From: Wuchereria bancrofti
Lineage: Eukaryota > Nematoda > Chromadorea > Rhabditida > Onchocercidae
Length of the DNA: 64,000 nucleotides
Assembly (NCBI GenBank): GCA_005281725.1
Contig: SSBO01000012.1
Span: 21,778,779 to 21,842,778, forward strand
Reading direction: 5' to 3'
Shown here: positions 51,332 to 63,834 of the stretch, piece after piece
Numbering within the stretch: the stretch's first letter is position 1
How the letters are laid out: the number at the start of each line of letters is the position of its first letter
Translations under genes and position numbers: made by a program
Notes under the pieces: model-generated
What the model was told of the DNA's origin: nothing
Database searches by the model: none
Seen by the model: the letters and a program-made list of their open reading frames with translations, nothing else

Positions 51332-54300
51332 TTCCTTTGAATTCACAGTAATTACAAAGTGTAATGGTACCCGTACCCATATTTAAGCGTTAATTACATT
51401 CATCAATTCATTCATTCATTTATTTTACTTCAAATTAGTAATCGTAATCATTGATCTTACTTACTTACCTTAATGTTTGATTACTTTTATATTCATGAAA
51501 GAAATTTCCGGCTTAATCAATCCTATTTAAAATGACTGAAACAATCGATCGATTAGACTGTCACATTTTAAGCAGATTATATTTAATGAAGCTTATAGAT
51601 ATATTTCTTTTTTTTTTTTTTCAGTTAATATTTTGTTAACTTATGATAAAAGCTTTTCTTAGGTTAGCTAAAAATAATATTTGTTGATTAATTAAAAGTA
51701 AAAATTACGCAAATAATTTTAACCGGAAGAGGGAATAAAAGAATAAAGAAGTAAATTGGTTTTTAACAAATTTGATAAATGCATAAATTAATCACTTTGT
51801 ATAAAAACATAATGATTAGTATAAATTAAATAAAACCATTTCCATTACATTAAAAAAAAAATAGAACAAGAATTTTCTTCATAACTTTATTTTTTATTAA
51901 TGGAATTCAAAGGAACAAAAAAAAAAGGTTTCAAAAAGGAATGAAAATTATTCGAAAAATTTTATCATTTTAAACAAACATTTTCCAATTGATAACATTC
52001 AAAATATTTATACAAATATATTAACATTGGCTAAAAAATATTGAATTATCTTCATTATGTTTAATTATTAATGCGAATTTTTATTTAATTAAAGGGCAAA
52101 AAAAAATCGGCGATTAATAATAGTTATTTATGATAAGTAAATTAGCCATTTGGCTTAAATTGATAAGCATATGTATCAGATGGGCCAAAGACAATCAAGT
52201 TCCTTGGCTCATTTATATTGAATGATTCATACTGATATAATTAACTCAATTCTTTGTATATTTTCTTGTGCATATTTCTTCTTCCGAGCAATATTTCAAT
52301 AATTCTATAAATAATACGAAAATTCATCAATGAATAAATTGCATTTAAGATATGAAATGTAAATATATACAGTTTATCATAAAGTTTAATTATTTCCTTT
52401 CTCTCTCTCTCTCTCTGTCCCTCTCTCTCTCACTCTCCCTTTCATTCACTTCCTTTCTTTCTCTTTGTTTAGAAACGATGTCATTTGTAACTGTTCTGAG
52501 ATAAATTTAAAATTATATACTATTTGAAAAATTTAAATCTGTCAACCATTTTATGGATTAAATCATTCCTCTTCCTATTTTCCTTCCCTTTTTCATTTCC
52601 ATTTTTCGATGGTATAGGAAAAAAAAAAAGGAAATCATTTATCAGTAATGAATATACGTAACTGAAATACATTACTTATGATTAATTTAAGTAATTTCAT
52701 TTTTACTACTTACTGAATTCTTACTACTTACTGAAAAATATAACAGTGATGTTACTTTAAAGTTACGTAAACTATGAAAACAATAATGACGTGAAATAAA
52801 AATAATAATAATAAAAAGAAAAATAATAAAAAGAAAAAATTTCTTCTTTCAATAGATTATTAATTTTTATTCAGTTTTTTGAATTATTTATTTATTCGTT
52901 TTTTTTTCCTTCCTTTTAGATCAGAATGATAAATGATCATTGCTAATGTTTGTATTAATTTACTTCTCTCATATGCTAAGAAAAATGATTTCTTTTTCTC
53001 AAAAATTTAATAAAAAAAGGCTTGAAATTAGCAAATTAAAATTTGAAATAACAAATATAGCGAAAGGAAATTAATTAAAAAAATAAATTTAAAACTGATA
53101 ATGATAAAATTTGAAAGTCTTATATGATAAATGATTATTACTAATTCATATAAGAATTGATTATTCCGTTGTTCATCATTCAGTCAATATTATTACTCCA
53201 AAATGTATAACTTCCAGAGTATAAATTTTAAATTTTGTAAAATTTGATTTCAAATTAGAACATTTTAAGAACTTCCAAAAAAAAAAAATGATAACATCAA
53301 AATAACATAATTTTTTAACAACTATACACTATTTTAAAAACTAAAATGCAATGCCATGCATTTAATTTGAATAATAAAAAAAAAAAAATTCTAAACATAT
53401 TTCAGAGTTCATAATTAATTGAAATAAATGATGAGAATATAAATTTCAGAATATTAAAACACATAAAGATAATCGATTAATGCAATATCTAAATTAAAAA
53501 AATAGAAAAAAATTAAAAAAAAACAGAACCAGATTTGAGTTAAAAAATATTTCTTAAATAATAAACAATGTTAATCCATGCGCCATTTGAATTGTATTCG
53601 AAATTAAAACGATATAAAATATTATTTATAAAATTTTTGTTTATCCAAAAAAAAAAAAAAAAATAGCAAATAAAGGGATAATGGACAAAATGAAAGAAGA
53701 AATAGAAAAGCATTTTGATTATAAAAGATAATATTCTAATGATTTTCCACTTAGAAACAAATCAACAAAAATTAAATTAAATTAAAAAATTATTATTTAT
53801 CATTGTTATTATTGCACTATAAAAGAAGTAAAAATTAAAAAAGAATTTGAAATTTGACTTTAAAACTTTAATAAATTGATGCTTAGCATAGATATATATA
53901 TCTGAATTAATCAAATGTATGTTAAATTAGTTAATGACGACATATTGATTAATGAGAAAAAGTGAAAGAGATAATTTGTCAAATTTAATTGCATATATCA
54001 TAAGTGCTAGTAACATTCGTGAAAATTTATGATATTGATGATTGATTAGTCGTCGAATTTCTTTCACAGTTTCATCAAACATTGATTACTAATCAAATAA
54101 TCAATATAATAAATCATTTATCATTTAAAATACTCAACAAATTGCTCATATTTGTTCGAATTTCGAGTTGAATAACACAATTTGTCTGTTCTGATCATTT
54201 CATTCGCCTTATTATTATTATTAATTTATTTCTTAATTGTTAAACTTTTAATGCTAAATTATTTATTGCTAACATTTATTACTATTACAATTGTTATCAT

Positions 54301-56910
54301 TTATTATTATTATTATTATTTCCTTACCATTATTATTATTGTTTTTAATAAGTATCAAAAAGGTAAAACATGAATTGAGTAAATTTTATGATAAAGTTAA
54401 TTGAAATTATTTATTATCATTTTGACAGGATTATTTTGTTTATTTGTTCCGAAAAATGTTCAGAAAAATGTTTTTGAAATTTCAAAAGAACTTTATAGAT
54501 TTTTTAAATATTTTCTGTCATTTCAATAATATTATCTTTTATTGAGGATTATATTTGGAGAAAAATTTTATTTTGTTAAAATTCAAATTATATGAATTTC
54601 AATTTCATTTAGTTGTAACAAACGCAAATCATCATTTAGCATATTTTATTAATACTGTAACATTGAATATTTCATTCAGTCAAAATTTAGTCAAAATTTA
54701 AATTGTTGTTCAGCGCTTTGTTATGTGCAATGATCGTAATCGATTGATTTTTTTTTTTGATTTCTCGTTATAGTACTGTAGGCTTTTGTCAATATTATTT
54801 ATTTATTTACTTTTCTTGAAAATAATCAATTCTAACAATAATTTTTCCAATATTTTCATATTAAAATGTTTTTAACTTAAAAATTAAAAAAAGAAAAAAT
54901 TAGTATCAAATAATATTATTACTCTTTACAACGATCTGCAATATTTGCTTGCAATCTACTTGCAATATTCACAGCAATTAAAACAAATTCAATAATTTTT
55001 GTTAAGAATTTCAAATTCTGTTCCATCCGAAATCACTGCTTGAATTTTTAGCAATTTCAATTTCAAAATTTTCAGTTATCAAAATATGAGTTTTTAACTA
55101 TTTCAATTTATATGGCATAGAAATGTGTGCGTCAATAGAACTTTACTGTAAATAAACAAAAAATTTTATTTGGAATGAGAAAAAGAATCGTTTGTTTATT
55201 TTTCTTTCGAATTTTTTTCAATAATAATTAAAATTATCACATTTTGATAAAGATTTCTTGACAATACTTTTATTTAATCAAATCTAACAATATAGCTTGA
55301 TAAGAAAAAAAAAAGAAAAATTGAAAATACTGAAATTAAGTCAGAAAGAAAGAATATTGGAACAAAATGAAATGAATATTGGAAGAAATGAAAGACTAGA
55401 AGGAAATCAAAAATTAATGTTTGTTATGATAAATTGAAATTAGATAAATTAAACACAAAAAAAATAAATGCATTTATCGTTTAATTATTTTTACTGTCAA
55501 GATAAAATTTTAATTATAAAATAATTCTATGGAATAAAATAATTCTTTTCAAACACTCAGTAAAAAAAAAAAATTAGTGTATTAGATTTAGATTTAAAAT
55601 TCGGAATTAAAATTCTTAGAAAAGGAATGAAAAATATTTGTCAGAATTAATTTGATACATTCATTCATTGAAGTAGTAAGAAGAAGTAGTAGTACAACTG
55701 CATTTAAAAATTATATGAAACAGACGCTATTGACTAATATACAAATTTGTTAACATATTTTAAGTACTAAAAACTTAGCTAATTAATTAATTAACTTTCT
55801 AATTAATAAAAAACCTTGTTAATAAAAACTTATTAATAAAAACTTAGTTAACTTTCTAATTAATTTTAATCTTAACTATAAATAAAATAATAACATAGGC
55901 ATGCTAAAAATTCTAATTAATAAGAAATTTCTAATTAATTTTTTGAAATGATAAATTATGATGATGTCGTTAGTTGGTGTGCAACTTGCCAACTTATAAT
56001 CAGAAATGGAAATGATAACAGATAACAAATGATACTGACAAAGTTTAGTAGAAAGAGAAGTAATAATTCTTATATTAAGTATGACTTTTCAAAAAATTGC
56101 AACATTCTCGCATAACAATAATAATTTATTAGAAAACTTGAAATTAAATACTTGAAATTTTATAATAGAATGAATATATAATTAAATAAGCAAAAATATT
56201 CACTCAGAAAGAAAGGAAAAAACAATGGAAGAATTTTAATAAAATAATAATTCAACAAAATGATACAATTTTTACACAATTTAAAGTTTAGCAATTTTTT
56301 TTTGAAAACAATTTACTGAAAAATTTTTTAAGTTTGTTGAAAATTTTTAAAAATTTTAAATAATTTAAAGCAAAAATTTAGTTAGCATTTCGTTTATTAT
56401 TATTTGTTGCATTATTCGAAAATATTTTATGATCTATGAAGAAATAAAATATTTTGTTTCTGTAAAAATTTTTAAAAATACTTCCTTTTTTTTTTTTAAA
56501 TTAGAAATTGAAAATTTTTGCAATATATAAATGATAGATAAAGCTAAACGATTGCTTAATTCGAATAGTTTAATTGTAACTGTAAAAAAAAATTTTTTTT
56601 TTTCCAATGAAAAAGCATAAAATTGCATTGTAGAAATTTAAACAAACAAATGTTTAAAGTTTATTATTTTTTTCAAATTTTAAAATTTAAAAATTTTTTT
56701 TTTACATCTTTTTTATTGATAAAAATGAAAGATTATTTATAATTTTTTAGCTTTTAAACTAATTTAGTTGAAAATATCAATTAAATGGTAAACAGTATTG
56801 TTGCTTACTCTGTGCTATGGATATTAAAACAGATGACGATCCACAATCTAAGGATTTAATCAAAAGTGGAAAGAGCAGATGGAATAAATATCAAATTAAA
56901 GAATAATACC

Positions 56911-56947
56911 AAAGAGAGAGAGAGAGAGAGGGAGAGAGAGAGAGAAA
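56911..56947. repeat. (GA)n microsatellite
   Basis: AGAGAG run with one GGAG interruption. Confidence 0.9.
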
Positions 56948-58460
56948 GCAATTTACTGGTTGAAAGAAGTAAATATGTAAATTTGTTTACAGCCTTTTTA
57001 CTTACAGAAGCCCAAATGTATTTCTCCTCATTAGAGCCTCATTTAAAAAGCATATCTGTTTGAGGTTAGCTATATCTTAGGGTCAATTTTGTAAGCATTG
57101 TTTACTTCTTTCTTCACATACACACACACACATACATAAGCATCCACAGACAGACACAGACCGACATACACAGATAATTGTAATAAATAATGATGATAAT
57201 GATATAAGCAGCAAAGCTTTTGTATTATAAAGCATTAATTAATGAATCATAACTCAAAGGATGAATCATTCTGTTGACAGTATGAATGACAAATTTATAA
57301 TTTTAGTATGAAAAAATTTTTACCATGAAAAAATTTCCAACATAAAAAAATAATTTCCAGAAATAAATAATGGTAATTTGTTTATTTTCAATGAGAAAAA
57401 AAAATTATTATCATTTTAAATTTAAATTTGAAATGTTTAATTAACAATTTATAATTTTTTTTTGCGAATTCAACTTTTGGAATGTTTTTATTTTAATTTG
57501 AATTTGAAATGTTAATTAATAATTGACAATTTTTTATGGTAAAGTAAATTGCTAACGCGTTAATTTTTTTAATTTAAATTCACCATATTAATTAATAATT
57601 TATAATTCTTACTGTGAAGTAATTCATTAAGGTGTTTTTATTTCAATTTAAATTTGAAATGTTAGTTAATAATTATAAATCCTATTGTAAAATAACTTGT
57701 TAAGTTATGCAAAGCAATGAATGATGCGAAAAATAATTTTAATGTTTATCATATATCATCAATCATTCAACATTTTCAATATATCATAGCTATTTGAGAA
57801 TATTTAGGATCGATCATTTAAAAATTATTACTTTAATTTTTTTGATTTTTTATAAAGCATATAAATTTGAAAAAGACATTTTTGCGAAATATATTAAAAT
57901 TATATATGAGAATGCAAAAATATTGAAAAATGATCAAAAAAAAATATGACAAAGATTGTTTGAATCATTCAATTAATGGAAAGAAAAAAATTTTTTTTTA
58001 AAAATCACATGATCAATTTCATTTTTTATGAAAAATAAAAAATGGAGTAAAAATTAAAATTCTTCAAAATAAATTAACTTTTATTAATTTGTTCAAATAT
58101 ATTCTCTATGAGTGTATTACATATGCATAACATGCATAATAATATTAAAAAAATACCTGTCAAATTGAAAATTGAAATTAATAATTTATTAACACATTAA
58201 TAATTTATGAAATTAATGATATAAATATGCCAAGATATTATAAATCAATTATTTGCAATATTTTTTTATTCCTATTATGTTTATTATTTTAATTTCTATT
58301 TAAATATCTTTAATTTTTATTTTGCTCTTATGCAATTTTGCAATTTTATATATTTCGATAATCACTGTATAACTATTTCAAGTAATGTATTTTTAATCAA
58401 AGTTTCGTTTTTCTTTTTTTTTTTTAATTTAAATTAAAATACTTTTCCTAATAATAAAAT

Positions 58461-58512
58461 TTTGCATCTTTTTTTTCTTCTTTTTCCATTTTTCTTTTCT
58501 TTTTTGTTTCAG
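58461..58512 (+). promoter_or_regulatory. Strong splice acceptor upstream of the nonapeptide-repeat ORF
   Basis: A nearly 50-nt pyrimidine tract ends in TTTTTTGTTTCAG at 58512, which matches the nematode 3' splice consensus. RNA starting at 58513 would reach the first ATG of the long ORF after 476 nt. A short frame inside this leader (ATG at about 58636, MIKQNMLIFMIKSFAPTILH) ends beside a GTGAAC donor-like site and could be a first coding exon. Confidence 0.4.
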
Positions 58513-58988
58513 TTAAACAAAATTTTACACAAAAATTCACAAATATTATCTTAGAAAGAAATTTTAGAAATACAAAACTGATTGATTGACCAATTTGATT
58601 GACAATATTATTAATATTTAGAAAGAATTTTAAACATGATTAAGCAAAATATGCTAATTTTTATGATAAAATCATTCGCTCCGACTATTTTGCATGTGAA
58701 CTAACCCGAAATTACACATTGATTTTTTTTTTTCCGCATCACTTCAAATTTAAATCTTTCATTTTCATCTTTTATCTATTCATCTATTTACCACAAAAAT
58801 TTCATGCTAACCCTTAGAAATTATACAAATTTAATAATCTTATAAATGAATGTAACAAACATTTATTTGATCGCTAATAATTGATCATTTATTTAAATGA
58901 TAGATGATGATCTTTTGTGTTGATCAAAAAATTTTTTAATCTACTCAAATGGAACAATGTAACTGATAAAAGAATTAATGATGACATA

Positions 58989-60707
58989 ATGCATAGAAGA
59001 GTATTAGTACCAAGTGAACAATTAGGTAATTTAGTTCATGTGTTACGTACTAATAGCTCAATCTCTGCAATACATATCATTTTGATATGTGCCGAAAATT
59101 CGGCTCATCCAATATTTAATGATAATTTCATTCAAATGTTAAATGTTAATGAAAATTCAATTTATATGATATCTATTGATAATGCACTTTATATAATAAG
59201 TATTGTCGTTGGTGATTCATTTCATGCAATACGTGCTAGTAATTTATTTCGTACAATACGTGGTACATCAATTAATACGATACGTATTGATAATTTATTT
59301 CGTATGATGCGTAATTTAATTCCTGGAATACGTGTTAGTAATTCAATTCATGGAATACGTAATGTTTCAATTAATTCAATACGTATCGATAATTTATTGC
59401 ACATAATGCGTAATTCAATTCATACAATATGTGCTAATAATTTAATACGTCGTATTTCTATTAATGCAATACATATTGATAATTTATTTCAAAATAATAG
59501 AATGCGTCGTATTTCTATGCATACGATACGTATGAATAATTTATTTCGTATGTTATCTGATCCAATTCGTGAAGTACGTAATATTTTACCTAATATGAGA
59601 CGTACCAATAATTTCTTTCACGTACTATGTAATTTTTTTCATATGACACGTAATCCAGTTCATATAAGACGTGTCATTAATTTACCACGTACGTCATATA
59701 TCAATAATAATGTTCCACATTTACGAAATGCATCAAATTCATCTATTTTAACACATCTTGGCTTTCATTCTTATCCAATAAATCCCGTATGTATAATTGA
59801 ACCAGAATTTAATGATAATGCATTACATATTATACGTGAATATAGTATGATTAATGAGATACGTATTGGTAATTTAATTCATATTACACGTACGAGTAAT
59901 TCAACTTATACATTATATATTGGTGATTTAACGTATACAGTGCATGATGTTGAATCATATAATACGATATATATTAGTGATTTTATTCGTGTAGTATTTT
60001 CTGGTAATTTATTATATGTAATACAATGTAGCAATTCAATTCAAATGATGCGTAATTTATTTCACGCAGCGCATATTTCTAATTCATTTCACGCTATAAA
60101 CGCTAGTAATTCAGTGCATGAAAATGGTATTGGTTCACTTTATATGATACGTGTTGGTAATGTAGTTCATATGATAACAACAAGTGATTCAATTCACGTA
60201 ACATGTTTTGGTAATTTATTTCATGTAACAACTACACGTAGTTCAGCTAGTTCAATACGTATTTCCAATGTTAATAATTCAGCTAATTTAATGCGTGATG
60301 GTAGTAATACAATTCTTATTGTAAGTATTGATGAACGTTTTCATACCATACGTGCCATTGGTTCAGTTCTTGCATTAAATTCTGATCATCCAATTCACGT
60401 AATACGTTCTGATAATTCAATTTATACGTTACGTACTGATAATTTAGTACACATAATACTTACTGATAATGCAATTCCAATGATAGGTTCCGGTAATTTA
60501 CCACCATGGATGATTAGTAATTCAGTTTTTGTAATATATGGTGGTAATTTTGTTCACGTATCACGTAATGAAAATTTAGCATATGTAATACGAACGTATA
60601 ATACAACACAAACGATGCGTGGTGGTAATTCAATTTATGTGATACGTAATAATAATTTATTTCATGTATTGTATACTACTAGATCAGTTAATAGAGGTAA
60701 TAGGTAA
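58989..60707 (+). CDS. Novel 9-residue tandem-repeat protein (hypothetical)
   Basis: An open frame runs from 58911 to the stop at 60705-60707; the first ATG is at 58989, giving 572 residues. I recognise no family. The body is about 50-55 diverged copies of a 27-bp/9-residue unit, approximately N-[SL]-[IFV]-[HY]-x-[IM]-R-x-[ND/GS]: for example DNSIYTLRT, DNLVHIILT, GNFVHVSRN, GNSIYVIRN. Some units are 7, 8 or 10 residues, yet the frame never breaks. A less regular stretch of about 65 residues (around residues 255-320 of the frame from 58917) includes HLGFHSYPINPVCIIEPEF. Lysine is absent after the first 18 codons of the open frame and tryptophan occurs once in the repeats (PPWM). No signal peptide or membrane segment is clear. 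Regular hydrophobic spacing would suit a solenoid or beta-helix fold, which is inference. A strong acceptor lies upstream (58512) and an AATAAA at 60753-60758. A non-coding minisatellite that happens to be open is the alternative. Confidence 0.6.
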   Translation: MHRRVLVPSEQLGNLVHVLRTNSSISAIHIILICAENSAHPIFNDNFIQMLNVNENSIYMISIDNALYIISIVVGDSFHAIRASNLFRTIRGTSINTIRIDNLFRMMRNLIPGIRVSNSIHGIRNVSINSIRIDNLLHIMRNSIHTICANNLIRRISINAIHIDNLFQNNRMRRISMHTIRMNNLFRMLSDPIREVRNILPNMRRTNNFFHVLCNFFHMTRNPVHIRRVINLPRTSYINNNVPHLRNASNSSILTHLGFHSYPINPVCIIEPEFNDNALHIIREYSMINEIRIGNLIHITRTSNSTYTLYIGDLTYTVHDVESYNTIYISDFIRVVFSGNLLYVIQCSNSIQMMRNLFHAAHISNSFHAINASNSVHENGIGSLYMIRVGNVVHMITTSDSIHVTCFGNLFHVTTTRSSASSIRISNVNNSANLMRDGSNTILIVSIDERFHTIRAIGSVLALNSDHPIHVIRSDNSIYTLRTDNLVHIILTDNAIPMIGSGNLPPWMISNSVFVIYGGNFVHVSRNENLAYVIRTYNTTQTMRGGNSIYVIRNNNLFHVLYTTRSVNRGNR

Positions 60708-61539
60708 ATGTTAGTTATTTTTATGATCATCAAAAGTTTTTTTTTTTTTTTAAATAAAATTTAATTTTTAAAACGTCTCCGAAAGCATCAATTTTTCATA
60801 CAAAACTTCTTGAATGCATTAAACATTTTTTCTACAATTTTTTTTTTTTTTTTTAAAGTTGAAATGATAAGCAAATAATGCATCATCATTCAGTGCTAAA
60901 ATTTGATCATTTTTGCACTTATTAGTTTTATCGATATGATTAGAAATTATTGCTTCAAATTTTCTAAAATTAATAAATAAAAAAAATTAAAGAGAGAAAC
61001 GATATAAATAACAATGAAAGAGGAAGAAAATTAAAAATAATAAAATTCAATTTTAACATAGTCAAATTTTTCTTTTCAAAAAAATTTTTCTTTAAAATGT
61101 ACTTGAATCATTACTGCTAATTAATTTTCGTTAAAATATTACTTTTATTATATGGAATATAATCACTATCAATCAGTTATCTCATAAATACTTTTTTTTT
61201 TTGAAAAAATCTTCATTGCAAGGGAATTATAAGAAAAAAAAAAAAAGAAAAGAAACGAAAGAATCAGGAAAAGACGCAATTTTTCGATAGATTCAATAAA
61301 TAAACAATTTCTTTCTCATCTGAGCGTACAGAGAACTATCACAGTTCATTTCACTGTACTCAACTTATCATATTCTGTTATCTTTTATCACCCATTCCCT
61401 CCTCTTTCAATCACTGATAACACTTAATAGGGTCTCTTCAACAAACTGAAAGCTATCTTTGCTGATTACATTTGATTATAAATGTCATCTTGGCATAAAG
61501 GTTATCAACCTATTCCTCTTCCCAAAGTAATACTATAAA
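60708..61539. other. Intergenic region before the zinc transporter
   Basis: Contains AATAAA at 60753-60758 (possible 3' end of the repeat-protein gene), long T and A runs and, near 61410-61535, a less AT-biased stretch that may be the ZnT promoter or leader. CCTCTTCCCAAAG at 61514-61526 is a weak acceptor-like site. Confidence 0.5.
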
Positions 61540-63834
61540 ATGAGTGATGCAAACACCAATCTAATGGAAAATAAGTAAGATTTAAATTTCACATACTGCT
61601 TTGTTAGTGATATTATGAATGAATTTAAGTAATAATAATAATAATAGTAATGAATTTCGCAATTTTTAATTACTCAATAAAATTGATAAGTTACATTTAT
61701 CAATTGATAAAAATTAATTACAATTTTTTTTTTTTTTTGTTTTAATTTTTAATTTAGTCATATTCCAAATTATGGATCAACTACAAATTTGGTTGAAGAA
61801 TTTCATTGTCACAGTGATGAAGGTGAAGTGCCAACAACCGATCGACGAGCAATTCGTACACTTTGGACATCTGCGATTATTTGCTTAATTTTTATCATTT
61901 CTGAAATTATTGGCGGTTATTTAGCTCAATCACTAGCAATTATCACAGATGCAGCGCATTTGGCATGATTTTACAATTTTTTTTTTTCACTTTTTTTTTT
62001 TGTATTTCAAAATCAAAAAATTGTTTGAAAAATTTCGTTTTTTTTTTTTCTTAGTTGAATATTTATACTTTTCTAATATGAAAGTTTTACATTTCACTTA
62101 TCATACACAAAAGAAATTTGATTTTTTTTAAATTTTGAAAAAAAAAAAAAGAAATTTCAGTTAACTGATTTTGCTGGTATGTTGGTATCATTATTTGCTC
62201 TATATGTATCCAAAAAACCCGCATCACAACGAATGAGTTTTGGTTGGCATCGTGCTGGTAAGCTATTACAAGTAAAAAATTGTGAATACGTGAGTAAATA
62301 TGATTTATACGTAAATACGTCAATTTCAATTTTGATTAAATCGATTCTGATTTTTGTTTTTTCTTCTTTTCATCATATGATATTCATTAATAGCAATAAA
62401 ATTGTTGAAGTCAGTTATTTAAAAAAAAAAAATTTTTTTTTGCACTGACATAAATTTTTTTATAAAATTTTTACAAAAAAAAAAAAACAAACATAGAAAA
62501 ATGACTATTAAGCGCATATAGTTTAACCTTAATTTTTAGAAAAATTTGATAAAGAAAGAAAAGAAAAAAGAAAAAAAAGGAAATTATTAACAATAAATGA
62601 AAAATTTTTTAATTTTTAAAATTATAATTCAAAACAAATATTAATGAATAAAATAATTCAGAAGTAATGGGTGCATTTATTTCTGTTTTTATGATTTGGA
62701 TCATAACCGGAATATTAGTTTATATGGCAATTGATCGAATTACTAGTAATTCATATCATATTGATGCATCTATTATGGCAATTACTGCTGCACTGGGTGT
62801 TATTGTTAATTTCATGTAAAGTTTATTTATCAAACAATAAAATAAATTCTGATGCAATAAGAAAAATGATTAAAATTTCAGCAAAGAATTTAATTTTAAT
62901 TTTTAAGTAATAATAAAAAGGGTGAAATAAACATATAAGCAATATTTGAACTTTCAATATTTGTATTTTTATTGAAATTAAAGCCATGATAAGATGAAGC
63001 AAAATTTAAATGATTAAAATTTTATCAGCTATAAAAGAAAGTAGTATTATTGTGTAATACTTAAAAATGTGTCATTAATTTATTTTCATTTACCTCTAGT
63101 GTTAATTACTATAAAAAGTAATTAAAGTTAATTACTGTAAAAACAAAAAATTACACATAGATATTTTTTTTTTCTCATTTGGAAAATGATAATTATTTTA
63201 GTATGGCAATATTGCTTTATTTTGGTGGGCATACACATTCTCATAATGGTCATGGTCATGCGCATTTGTCGCACTCGACAAATTCGGGTAATACCAGTAA
63301 CATTAACGTAAGAGCAGCAATGATTCATGTTATCGGCGATTTATTACAAAGTATCGGAGTTCTTATTGCTGCATTACTTATTTTTTACAATGTGAGTAAA
63401 ATTTTCCATTTGTAAATTTGAAATTAAGCAAAAATAAGCGCAATTAGCGAATGATATGAAATGATTCATGTAACGTAAGTAAAATTTACGTCGAAAAAGT
63501 TAAATTCAATCAATTTAATAAGTATAATCAAATTTATAAATAGATGGAAAAAAGTTTGCGAATAATTGTTATGAAATATTTTAAATAAAATTTGGGTATT
63601 CGAGTAAAATTTTAACAGAATTTTTCAAAAAAAANAAAAAAAATAAAGTATCCCCTTTTTGTTATAAATATTTATTTTGAAATCACAATTTAATTTCGAT
63701 GAAAATTTGAAAATTTTTATATTTTTAGGATTCGTGGTCTATTGCAGATCCAATTTGTACCATAATTTTTTCAATCATTGTCCTTTTTACGACAATTTAC
63801 ATTATTCGAGATGCAATGTTTGTCCTACTTGAAG
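61540..63834 (+). CDS. Zinc transporter, ZnT/SLC30 (cation diffusion facilitator) family, 3' partial
   Basis: Exons 61540-61574, 61758-61962, 62161-62257, 62662-62815, 63202-63391, 63729-63834 give 262 residues and continue past the window. It aligns with the ZnT2/3/4/8 group: FHCHSD near the N-terminus, TM1-TM2 ending TDAAHLLTD with zinc ligands H79 and D83, FGWHRAEVMGAFISV (TM3), a His-rich cytoplasmic loop HTHSHNGHGHAHLSH (174-188), and TM5 MIHVIGDLLQS with ligands H206 and D210, then DSWSIADPICTIIFS. The four ligands form the transport site. Such proteins export zinc from the cytosol into vesicles or out of the cell by proton exchange. The missing part should be mainly the C-terminal cytosolic domain. 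The first exon (MSDANTNLMEN) was chosen for its ATG, donor AA|GTAAGA and phase. Intron 2 must begin with GC (CATTTG|GCATGA) to keep AHLLTD. Confidence 0.92.

Larger units (their letters stand above)
49790..58460. other. Gene-poor AT-rich region, 8.7 kb
   Basis: No supported gene. Simple-sequence content: GT tract 51018-51079, AC tract 51284-51331, CT tract 52401-52439, ATT runs near 54205-54350, GA run 56911-56947, CA tract 57117-57136, plus many homopolymers. Open frames here are Phe/Leu/Ile/Lys-rich products of composition. Confidence 0.6.

Noticed and set aside
61540..63834. ZnT exon 2 frameshift at the missing GT donor
   Set aside because: A GC donor (GCATGA) restores the conserved AHLLTD exactly, so pseudogenisation is not needed.
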